Shown: piece by piece, positions 1-5,330 of the stretch
How positions within the stretch are numbered: the first letter of the stretch is position 1
Layout: every line of letters starts with the position of its first letter
Source: DATIXD01 sp035518875
GTDB lineage: Bacteria; Pseudomonadota; Gammaproteobacteria; Methylococcales; Methylococcaceae
DNA length: 5,822 nt
Assembly: GCA_035518875.1 (NCBI GenBank)
Contig: DATIXD010000057.1
Coordinates: 1 to 5,822, forward strand
Direction of reading: 5' to 3'
Notes under the pieces: model-generated
The model's input: only the letters and a program-made list of their open reading frames with translations
The model's database searches: none
Told to the model about the DNA's origin: nothing
Translations under genes and position numbers: made by a program

Positions 1-1
1 T

Positions 2-793
2 TTCCAGAGCACCTTGGACAGCCTGGAATGCTCGAGCGGAGGCTCGCCGATGGGGGAGGCACTGGACGCGGCCGCCGGCGATTTGCAGGCTACCCAAGGC
101 AATGTTGCGGTCATCTTGGTGAGTGACGGTAAGCAAGCCACTGGCGAGCCCATCAAGGCAGTCAGTCAGTTGAGACAACAGTTGGGGGATCGGCTGTGCC
201 TACACACGGTTTGGGTGGGCAATCCCGGCGAGCCGGGCCAGGGGCTGCTGGGATCGCTGTCAACCACAGCCGGCTGCGGGACCGATTCAGCAGTGAGTGA
301 CGTTGTCTCCAGCGCCGGCGCCGCCGATTTCGTCACGAAAGTGTTCCTGCAACGCGGTGAGGACTGCTCGACCCGCGATTCCGACGGTGACGGTGTCGAT
401 GACTGCAACGATCGATGCCCGGACAGCCCCAAGGGCGCCAAGGTCAACGCGTCGGGCTGTTGGGTACTCACCAATGTGCTGTTCGACAACGACAAAGCGG
501 TCATCAAGCCGGTCAGCTATCCCGAGCTCGACGATGTGGTCAAGGTGTTCGAGGAAAACCCGGGCCTTCGCGTGGAAGTGGACGGGCACACCGACAGCCG
601 AGGCTCGGATGCGCACAATCTGGATCTGTCGCAGCGCCGCGCCGCGGCGGTTCGCCAGTATCTCGTTGGCCATGGCGTCGCACCGGAGAGGCTGGAAGCA
701 CAAGGTTTCGGCGAAAGCAAACCGGTGGCCGACAATGACACGGCCCAGGGAATGGCGCTGAATCGCCGGGTGGAACTAAACGTTCTCAAGTAG
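2..793 (+). CDS. VWA / TSP3-repeat / OmpA-domain protein, C-terminal part (5' end outside window)
   Basis: Probable outer-membrane-associated protein that binds peptidoglycan. The frame is open to the left edge, so this is a partial gene, and the TTG at 14 should not be taken as its start. Counting from the first whole codon (nt 2), residues 1 to about 115 are the second half of a von Willebrand A domain: GGSPMGEALDAA fits the second metal-site loop and VILVSDG the third. Residues about 125-152 form a Cys-containing thrombospondin type 3 calcium-binding repeat (DSDGDGVDDCNDRCPDSP). Residues about 155-263 are an OmpA-like domain with GHTDSRG and NLDLSQRRA, the Asp and Arg that contact diaminopimelate in this family. 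It ends in a normal family C-terminus (NRRVELNVLK) with a TAG stop. The VWA part suggests metal-dependent protein binding, but its ligand is unknown. The domain assignment is firm; the biological role is inferred. Confidence 0.93.
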   Translation, partial: FQSTLDSLECSSGGSPMGEALDAAAGDLQATQGNVAVILVSDGKQATGEPIKAVSQLRQQLGDRLCLHTVWVGNPGEPGQGLLGSLSTTAGCGTDSAVSDVVSSAGAADFVTKVFLQRGEDCSTRDSDGDGVDDCNDRCPDSPKGAKVNASGCWVLTNVLFDNDKAVIKPVSYPELDDVVKVFEENPGLRVEVDGHTDSRGSDAHNLDLSQRRAAAVRQYLVGHGVAPERLEAQGFGESKPVADNDTAQGMALNRRVELNVLK

Positions 794-821
794 GCGAGGA
801 GCGAATCGGTCGCGTGTTTTT

Positions 822-849
822 AAAAAAATGGGGGGTCGTGAGACCCCTC
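822..849. terminator. GC-rich hairpin next to an A7/T7 tract, candidate terminator
   Basis: GGGGTC (832-837), loop GTGA (a GNRA-type tetraloop) and GACCCC (842-847) form a perfect 6-bp stem, extended on the plus strand by a G-U and a G-C pair. It lies 36 bases after the stop of the OmpA-domain gene and so may end that transcript, but on the plus strand no T-run follows it. The run of seven A (822-828) lies on the upstream side. Read on the minus strand, the hairpin is followed by CCA and then seven T, the better intrinsic-terminator layout. Direction is therefore uncertain. Confidence 0.5.
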
Positions 850-857
850 TACCGCTG

Positions 858-999
858 GAGGGTGTCGTAAAAGTTCACTTTCCCCCTAGGATAGGGTCGG
901 GGTGAGGGATGAAGCGTGTGTATCGTATTGATTGGTAATGCCATCAATAAGCCTTGTATAGAGCATGACGGCATGCTTCCCCACTTTTACGATGCCCTC
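858..999. repeat. 142-bp element with 17-bp imperfect terminal inverted repeats (MITE-like)
   Basis: The left end (858-874, GAGGGTGTCGTAAAAGT) and the reverse complement of the right end (983-999, GAGGGCATCGTAAAAGT) match at 15 of 17 positions. Three further hairpins lie inside: CCCTA/TAGGG (884-888 with 892-896), ATTGAT/ATCAAT (927-932 with 943-948, plus an inner GG/CC), and AGCATG/CATGCT (962-967 with 972-977). There is no sizeable ORF. Size, terminal repeats and lack of coding capacity fit a miniature inverted-repeat transposable element or a solo non-autonomous IS derivative. No exact target-site duplication is visible at the edges and I cannot name a parent IS. A structured RNA or a regulatory repeat is the alternative. 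Confidence 0.5.
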
Positions 1000-1098
1000 T
1001 TACCAATGACGGGCCGGAAAAAACCACAACCAGCAACCCAGCAAATACAACTGATCCATTGTTGATCTCCAAACCGTCACCAAGCCGACTTGTTGGGG

Positions 1099-1126
1099 TT
1101 GACGGCCTTTCGCGTTTGATCATGAT
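1099..1126 (+). promoter_or_regulatory. possible sigma70-type promoter with palindrome over the -10 box
   Basis: TTGACG (1099-1104, 5 of 6 to the -35 consensus) is followed after 16 bases by CATGAT (1121-1126, 4 of 6 to the -10 consensus). The perfect 10-bp palindrome GATCATGATC (1118-1127) covers the -10 box and could be an operator half or a chance match. Transcription would start near 1133, leaving a leader of about 130 bases before the ATG at 1264. This is prediction from consensus only. Confidence 0.3.
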
Positions 1127-1153
1127 CCCCGGGAGATTGGTAAATCAATGAAA

Positions 1154-1184
1154 CGCCGGACTGGATTGTTACCGCTGTCCGGTG
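1154..1184 (+). other. inverted repeat in the 5' leader
   Basis: CGCCGGAC (1154-1161) can pair with GTCCGGTG (1177-1184) over eight positions including one G-U, with a 15-base loop. It sits about 80 bases before the chosen start codon, within the predicted leader transcript. There is no T-run after it, so it is not an intrinsic terminator. Its role is unknown; an mRNA-stabilising hairpin or a protein-binding site are both possible. Confidence 0.35.
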
Positions 1185-1250
1185 GATGAGTTGCTCGACG
1201 ACGCATGGAACCGACCGCGACGCTCCATCAAGCCGTCAAGCGATTCTCAC

Positions 1251-1261
1251 GAGGAAAGGAG
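1251..1261 (+). promoter_or_regulatory. ribosome binding site deciding the start at 1264
   Basis: GAGGAAAGGAG lies just before the ATG at 1264. The GAGG part is nine bases from the start, an optimal distance. The alternative in-frame ATG at 1186 has no comparable site, and only the 1264 start gives a compact N-terminus ahead of the hydrophobic signal segment. Confidence 0.75.
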
Positions 1262-1263
1262 CA

Positions 1264-2709
1264 ATGAGTGCCCCCCACCGACAAGTCCTGAAAACTGCCG
1301 CGATCCGGTCCCATCGATATAGGCTGACGACGCGTGTGCTGGCCGCCTTGGCTTTAGCCGTCTGCACCCCTGTGTGGGCCGGCACATTGCAAGGTACGGC
1401 TGCATACCGCGAACGCATCGCGCTACCGCCCGACGCGGTTTTCGAGGCCGTGCTGCCGGAGGTCTCTCGCGCCGACGCACCGGCCGAGGTGCTGGGTCGC
1501 GCGAAGATCGATCCCGCGGGGCATCCACCGTTCCGCTTCGAGATCGGTTACGGCGACGCTGCCGTGCAGCTCGGCAAGCGCTACACGGTGCGCGCCATCG
1601 TCAGTCACCAGGGGCGCCTGCTGTTCGCCACCGACCGAGCCTACCCGGTACTTGGAGATAACAACGCGCCGCTTAAGATGCTGCTGGTGTCCGCACGTGC
1701 CGGCAAGCAGCCACCGCCTCGCCCCGGGGAAGCGGGCACGATCGGCCTGCCCGCCTCCTACGAAGGCGAGCTGCCCGGTGCCGGCGGCCCCATCCTCTGG
1801 CACCTGGACCTGCTTCCCGAAGGCCGCTACCAGTTGCGCACCTTCTATAAGGATAAGCCCGAGCCCAACCGCTTCGACGACATCGGCCGCTGGTCGCCCG
1901 AACCGGACACCGGTCGGCTGGCGCTACGCGGCGGGCGTGAAACGCCGGTCTTCTTCATGCCGGAGTCGGATGGTGGTGTGCTGCGCAAGTTGGATCGTGC
2001 AGGCAAGCCCATCACCTCCGCCCACAACGACCGCCTGCAGCGCCTGCCGCAGCCCGCGCTCATCGAGCCGCGCCTGGCGCTGACCGGAATGTTTACCTAC
2101 ATGGCCGACGCCGCGGCGATCACCCTGTGCGCCGACGACAGAAAGCTGCCGGTGGCGACGGAGGCTGACTACCAGGCGCTCGAAGCCGCCTATCTGCAGG
2201 CACGCCAGCAAGCGGGCCAGGCACTGCTGGTGAGCCTGGAAGGTCTGATCGCATCGCGCCCGTCCATGGAAGCCGGCGCCCCGCCACGAACCAGCCTGGT
2301 GGTGGAGCGCTTCATCACCGTGAGCCCGCGCGAGAGTTGCGGCAATCCGCTGACCGACAGCCCTTTGCGCGGCACCTATTGGAAGCTCGTACGCCTGGGC
2401 GAAACGCCGGTACAGGTGGCCGAGCCGCAGCGCGAACCGCACCTGATCTTTGCCGCCGACCAGCCGCGCATTTCCGGCAGCGGCGGATGCAACCGGGTGA
2501 TGGGAAGCTTTGAACTGGACGGTGAAAAGCTGCGCCTCGGCCGCATGGCCAGCACCATGATGGCCTGCCCGAGGGGCATGGAACAGGAGCAGCAATTCCT
2601 GCGGTCATTGGAGACGGTGGAGCGCTATCGCATCAGCGGCAGTCACCTTGAAATGCTGGATGGCGCAGGCACGCTCATCGCACGATTCGAGGCGGTGGCT
2701 CTGCGCTGA
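1264..2709 (+). CDS. exported three-module protein: YbaY-like, NlpE-like, META (HslJ-like)
   Basis: Predicted periplasmic protein of 481 residues. Residues 1-39 are a Sec signal peptide: a basic N-region (HRYRLTTR), a hydrophobic core (VLAALALAVCTPV) and probable cleavage at VWA|GT. Cys34 is not in a good lipobox. Residues about 41-130 resemble the YbaY/YscW family. About 165-355 resemble NlpE: YEGELPGAGGP, LLPEGRYQLRTFY and IGRW, then a C-terminal part with FTYMADAAAITLC. The usual LPCxxC of NlpE reads LPGAGG here, so the metal or redox cysteines are missing. About 367-480 form a META/HslJ domain with GSGGCNRVMGSF and ASTMMACPRGMEQEQQFL. These modules occur in envelope-stress and lipoprotein-type proteins; the specific function of the combination is unknown. 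The gene stands alone, with a 237-base gap after it. Domain calls come from motif recognition, strongest for META and weakest for YbaY. Confidence 0.88.
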   Translation: MSAPHRQVLKTAAIRSHRYRLTTRVLAALALAVCTPVWAGTLQGTAAYRERIALPPDAVFEAVLPEVSRADAPAEVLGRAKIDPAGHPPFRFEIGYGDAAVQLGKRYTVRAIVSHQGRLLFATDRAYPVLGDNNAPLKMLLVSARAGKQPPPRPGEAGTIGLPASYEGELPGAGGPILWHLDLLPEGRYQLRTFYKDKPEPNRFDDIGRWSPEPDTGRLALRGGRETPVFFMPESDGGVLRKLDRAGKPITSAHNDRLQRLPQPALIEPRLALTGMFTYMADAAAITLCADDRKLPVATEADYQALEAAYLQARQQAGQALLVSLEGLIASRPSMEAGAPPRTSLVVERFITVSPRESCGNPLTDSPLRGTYWKLVRLGETPVQVAEPQREPHLIFAADQPRISGSGGCNRVMGSFELDGEKLRLGRMASTMMACPRGMEQEQQFLRSLETVERYRISGSHLEMLDGAGTLIARFEAVALR

Positions 2710-2934
2710 CGGGGCAGGCATCCGCACCGCGACCGGCCTGTCCAGCGGCAACTTGTAGGCCAGGCACAGGAGAGTGGAACGGAAGGTCTATGCGCAGGGC
2801 ATGCAACGGGGTTACCGGTAGGTTGCTGGTGCCACGGGAAGCAAGCAAGATAAGCCACCGGCTCGCTGACGCCGGGACGAGGTCCAGCCTCAGACAACGG
2901 CCCGGCCAGTCAACGTCTGCCCTTATCGTCAATC

Positions 2935-2939
2935 AGGAG
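2935..2939 (+). promoter_or_regulatory. ribosome binding site of the polytopic membrane protein gene
   Basis: AGGAG lies seven bases before the ATG at 2947, an optimal spacing that supports this start. The preceding gap (2710-2934) holds no supported gene. The frames open across it encode Arg/Pro/Ser-rich peptides without a ribosome binding site, and I found no clear promoter or terminator in it. Confidence 0.75.
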
Positions 2940-2946
2940 CCAAACC

Positions 2947-4131
2947 ATGAATCAAACCGTCGACGAATCACTGGAGCTCTCCCTCATCCGGGATGACCTG
3001 CCGTTTCGGCTCCAACGCCGCGTCGGGCTGATTCCCGAACAGGGATTGGGCATAGTTCGCCGAGCCGCCTTTTTCGCCCTGCTCACCTGGCTGCCCATTG
3101 TCGTGTGGGCCGTGTATACGAAGCGGATATTGCCCGGCACCGTGGATGAACCGCTACTTCGGCACTTCGGTGTGCATGTTCGCTTTTTACTCGCCGTACC
3201 GCTGCTCATTCTGGGCGAGGGGATGATGCACAAGCTGAGCACGACGCTGATTCCCTATTTTCTGACCTCAGGCCTGGTGCAGGCTGCTCAGAGGCAGGAT
3301 TTCGTGAAAATCATCGGGGACATCACCCGCCTTCGCAACCGGACCCTGCCCTGGGTAATAATCGTTGCACTCGTCGTCGCGGCAGCGGTCTTGGAGCCGA
3401 CGACCGCCGGGTCTGAGCTGGGACATGAAATCAACTGGGCATTGGACGGGGGCGCCGGCCATCTCGGGTTCGGTGGCTGGTGGTTCATGTACGTGAGTCG
3501 CCCGATCTTCAGCGCCCTGCTGGCGGGGTGGCTCTGGCGCCTGGTCCTGTTGTTCGTCCTGCTGAAGCGCATCGCCCGGCTCGATCTCGCCATCGTGCCC
3601 ACCCACCCGGACGAAGCCGGCGGCCTGGGTTTCCTGGAACGCTTGCCGAAGGCGTTCAGCCTGTTTGCCTTCGCCGTATCGGCGGTGCTGTCTTCCCGTC
3701 TGGCCCATGAGGTCGTTTACCACGGGGCCAACGTTCAATCCTTTAAAGGACTGCTCACGGTTTTTCTGGTCATCCTCGTCGGGATTTGTCTGGCCCCCCT
3801 GCTGACGTTCGCCGCTCCTCTCGCCACCGCCAAGCGCCGCGCCTTGCTGGAATACGGCGCATTGGTCGGCAAACACGGGCGTCTGGTGCGCCGGCGCTGG
3901 ATCCTGGGTGAAACGGCAGCTGACGATCCGGTCCTGCAAGCGCCGGAAATCGGGCCGGTGGCCGACACCCTGACACTTTACGAGGCGATCCGAAAAATGC
4001 GCGTGGTGCCGATCGGCAAGTCCTCATTGCTCGCCATCGCGCTGCCGGCGCTGATTCCCATCGCCGCGTTGTTCTCCATCCAGATTCCGATCAAGGACTT
4101 GCTGACGAAGCTCGTCGGTACCCTCCTTTAG
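2947..4131 (+). CDS. polytopic membrane protein of unknown function
   Basis: A 394-residue integral membrane protein, presumably of the inner membrane. Hydrophobic segments lie near residues 40-57, 78-95, 134-150, 180-206, 237-258, 269-292 and 360-381, giving about seven spans. The N-terminal 38 residues are hydrophilic and look cytoplasmic. The most distinctive feature is PTHPDEAGGLGFL (218-230) in the loop after the fourth span, following a basic stretch (LLKRIARLD). It resembles a motif I associate with conserved hypothetical membrane proteins of proteobacteria. The loop at 293-358 is charged, with a basic cluster KHGRLVRRRW (309-318). No transporter, kinase or enzyme signature is recognisable, so I assign no function. 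The gene is apparently complete, with a good ribosome binding site and a TAG stop. It has no close same-strand partner that would hint at a pathway. Confidence 0.88.
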   Translation: MNQTVDESLELSLIRDDLPFRLQRRVGLIPEQGLGIVRRAAFFALLTWLPIVVWAVYTKRILPGTVDEPLLRHFGVHVRFLLAVPLLILGEGMMHKLSTTLIPYFLTSGLVQAAQRQDFVKIIGDITRLRNRTLPWVIIVALVVAAAVLEPTTAGSELGHEINWALDGGAGHLGFGGWWFMYVSRPIFSALLAGWLWRLVLLFVLLKRIARLDLAIVPTHPDEAGGLGFLERLPKAFSLFAFAVSAVLSSRLAHEVVYHGANVQSFKGLLTVFLVILVGICLAPLLTFAAPLATAKRRALLEYGALVGKHGRLVRRRWILGETAADDPVLQAPEIGPVADTLTLYEAIRKMRVVPIGKSSLLAIALPALIPIAALFSIQIPIKDLLTKLVGTLL

Positions 4132-4139
4132 CATATTTT

Positions 4140-4152
4140 AGGCCGACGGCCT
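4140..4152 (+). terminator. small hairpin after the membrane protein gene
   Basis: AGGCC (4140-4144), loop GAC and GGCCT (4148-4152) form a perfect 5-bp stem eight bases after the stop codon. No T-run follows it on either strand, so it is at best a weak or Rho-assisted 3' end structure. Confidence 0.25.
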
Positions 4153-4220
4153 GCTAAGGGGCTTCGCCACCCAGATCGCCCGAACCAAGATCAACGTCTT
4201 TCTCCTGCGCGATCAACTGA

Positions 4221-4226
4221 AAGGAG
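4221..4226 (+). promoter_or_regulatory. ribosome binding site of the 49-residue ORF
   Basis: AAGGAG lies ten bases before the ATG at 4237. It is the main reason for taking this short ORF seriously, since chance short ORFs rarely combine such a site with a well-formed signal peptide. Confidence 0.55.
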
Positions 4227-4236
4227 CTACCGAACC

Positions 4237-4386
4237 ATGAATCCCAAATTCATCCACAACGGCTTGTCGCTGCCTGTCGCAGCAAGACTCTGCGTCGCTG
4301 GACTGACGGCAGCGGCAGCGTTCACAGCGATGATCACGCCGGTCTCGGGTCAAACCACCGCACAGTCGCTTGGGAACTCCCTGTGA
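4237..4386 (+). CDS. 49-residue exported peptide, or signal-peptide remnant of a lost gene
   Basis: The ORF runs from ATG at 4237 to TGA at 4384-4386, with AAGGAG at 4221-4226 ten bases upstream, so it is equipped for translation. The product starts MNPKFIHNGLSLPVAARL, continues with a hydrophobic core (CVAGLTAAAAFTAMITPV) and has a plausible cleavage site at VSG|Q, leaving a mature peptide of only about 11 residues (QTTAQSLGNSL). That is a near-complete Sec signal sequence with almost no passenger. It may be the remnant of a larger exported protein whose body was deleted or cut by a stop codon, or a true small secreted or membrane peptide. The reading frame stays open for 31 codons past the TGA, but that stretch lies mostly opposite the neighbouring minus-strand gene, so this may be chance. 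The gene converges on the 4417-5223 gene, 30 bases away. I do not recognise a family. Confidence 0.5.
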   Translation: MNPKFIHNGLSLPVAARLCVAGLTAAAAFTAMITPVSGQTTAQSLGNSL

Positions 4387-4416
4387 CGATGGGGCTCCGA
4401 AGATTCGGCGGATGCG

Positions 4417-5223
4417 CTAATTGGGCTTAGTGACGAGCACCTTGGCGACTTCCGTGTGGGGACGGTAAACGAGAAAGGCTGATACATCGCGTTGCTCAAC
4501 CGTTGCCACCATGCCGGTGCCGCGGGCGAAAAAGCGGTACTGGGTATCATCGACCGTGGCAGGGCCGATCTCTCCGTTGAACGTAGACTTGATCAACACC
4601 GTATCATACGTTCCCGCCGGCACTTTCAGCCGATATGCACCCAGGTAGCGGTAGACGACATCGAGCCAACCCTCATGCGTCAAATCGTCGGGGTGCTTTA
4701 AGTCACAGACGCGAACCAGCATTCTGAGCTTTTTCTCGTCACCCGCGCCCAGCCCTTTAAGCAGGATAGGTTCGGGCGGCGAGTATTGGGTCACCACACC
4801 CTCTTTGGAATCCTGGATCCCTGCGATGACGACGTTTCCGTCAGCCTTGACGTCAACAAAGCCGACCTCCCCGCCGCCCAGATCATAATGCCAAGTTGCG
4901 CTGCTTCGACCCTGCTTCATGGGAAAAAAACGAAAGATCTCATCTTTTCCCCGATTGGGCCCCGCGAGGAAGCGGTAGGTTCGGTTAACCGTAGTCAGCT
5001 CGACATAAGTGGCTGGATTCTCGATTTTCGGCGCCGCGATGGCTTCGCCGACCATTCCTTTGCCCAAACTCTTTTCGATCACCAGCCGGTCTTGCTCCGC
5101 CAAAGGGAACGCTGGACTAAAATCCACTGCTCGCGACCTATCCGCGACGCACGCTAGGAGCAGCACGGCGGTCAAAACAGGGAAAATTCTTCGGTGATTC
5201 AATTGCAATTGACCCACAGTCAC
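4417..5223 (-). CDS. exported protein of unknown function (possible lipoprotein)
   Basis: Up to 268 residues. The N-terminus has a basic segment (NHRR), a hydrophobic core (VLTAVLLLACVA) and a possible signal peptidase I site at SRA|VD near residue 32. LLAC with Cys25 could instead be a weak lipobox, making it a lipoprotein. The mature part is rich in predicted beta structure: repeated Tyr/Phe-rich strands and a motif LGAYRLKVPAGTYDTVLIKSTFNG (195-217), followed by YRFFARGTGMVATVEQRD. The VPAGTYD pattern recalls periplasmic DUF3108-like beta proteins, but this is only a resemblance. No catalytic motif is seen. The start is uncertain: the longest form begins with GTG at 5223, GTG at 5217 and TTG at 5208 or 5202 are alternatives, and none has a clear ribosome binding site. 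It lies 107 bases downstream of the TPR-like gene on the same strand and may share its transcript. Confidence 0.82.
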   Translation of the reverse strand: MTVGQLQLNHRRIFPVLTAVLLLACVADRSRAVDFSPAFPLAEQDRLVIEKSLGKGMVGEAIAAPKIENPATYVELTTVNRTYRFLAGPNRGKDEIFRFFPMKQGRSSATWHYDLGGGEVGFVDVKADGNVVIAGIQDSKEGVVTQYSPPEPILLKGLGAGDEKKLRMLVRVCDLKHPDDLTHEGWLDVVYRYLGAYRLKVPAGTYDTVLIKSTFNGEIGPATVDDTQYRFFARGTGMVATVEQRDVSAFLVYRPHTEVAKVLVTKPN

Positions 5224-5250
5224 ACCAGATCAGTACGCGGCTTAGTGTTT

Positions 5251-5279
5251 ATCATACTTTTGGCGCGCAGCAATCACCA
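5251..5279 (-). promoter_or_regulatory. weak candidate promoter of the 4417-5223 gene
   Basis: On the minus strand TATGAT (5256-5251) matches the -10 consensus at 5 of 6 positions. TGGTGA (5279-5274), 17 bases upstream, matches the -35 consensus at only 3 of 6. Transcription would begin near 5244, a leader of about 20 bases. Overlapping inverted repeats lie close by: TCACC/GGTGA (5274-5278 with 5288-5292) and GTGA/TCAC (5289-5292 with 5297-5300). Consensus-based only. Confidence 0.25.
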
Positions 5280-5330
5280 CGCTCGACGGTGAACGATCAC
5301 ACAGCCGCTAAAACGGACGACAGACGAGGA

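Larger units (their letters stand above)
1000..1263. other. non-coding leader region upstream of the modular exported protein gene
   Basis: There is no convincing gene in these 264 bases. An in-frame upstream ATG exists at 1186 but has no ribosome binding site and would place 26 hydrophilic residues before the signal peptide, so I treat 1186-1263 as untranslated. A 13-codon ORF at 1148-1189 is too short to support. The region contains a possible promoter (1099-1126) and an inverted repeat (1154-1184), listed separately. Confidence 0.55.

Noticed and set aside
1148..1189. 13-codon ORF (MKRRTGLLPLSGG) that might be a leader peptide
   Set aside because: It lacks a run of regulatory codons and no attenuator with a T-run follows it, so there is nothing beyond chance.
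1186..1263. Upstream in-frame ATG giving a 507-residue version of the modular protein
   Set aside because: There is no ribosome binding site before it and it would bury the signal peptide behind 26 hydrophilic residues; the start at 1264 has a strong site.
1924..2595. 223-codon minus-strand ORF opposite the modular protein gene
   Set aside because: It is a typical shadow frame in GC-rich coding DNA; the plus strand has recognisable NlpE-like and META motifs over the same bases.
2790..2996. 68-codon plus-strand ORF bridging the gap into the membrane protein gene
   Set aside because: It has no ribosome binding site, an Arg/Ser-rich composition, and overlaps the well-supported start at 2947 in another frame.
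3268..3939. 223-codon minus-strand ORF opposite the membrane protein gene
   Set aside because: It is very Gln/Arg/Gly-rich, the expected complement of hydrophobic membrane codons; the plus frame is clearly the real gene.
4180..4237. Short direct repeats (CCGAACCA at 4180 and 4230; GATCAAC at 4189 and 4211)
   Set aside because: Seven- to eight-base repeats can arise by chance in this length and no third copy or symmetry supports an operator array.
4397..4408. Inverted repeat CCGAA/TTCGG between the convergent genes
   Set aside because: The stem is short, with a two-base loop and no T-run on either strand, so it is not a convincing bidirectional terminator.
4786..5157. 123-codon plus-strand ORF opposite the 4417-5223 gene
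   Set aside because: It is antisense to a gene with a coherent signal peptide and beta-rich protein; its own translation has no signal, motif or ribosome binding site.
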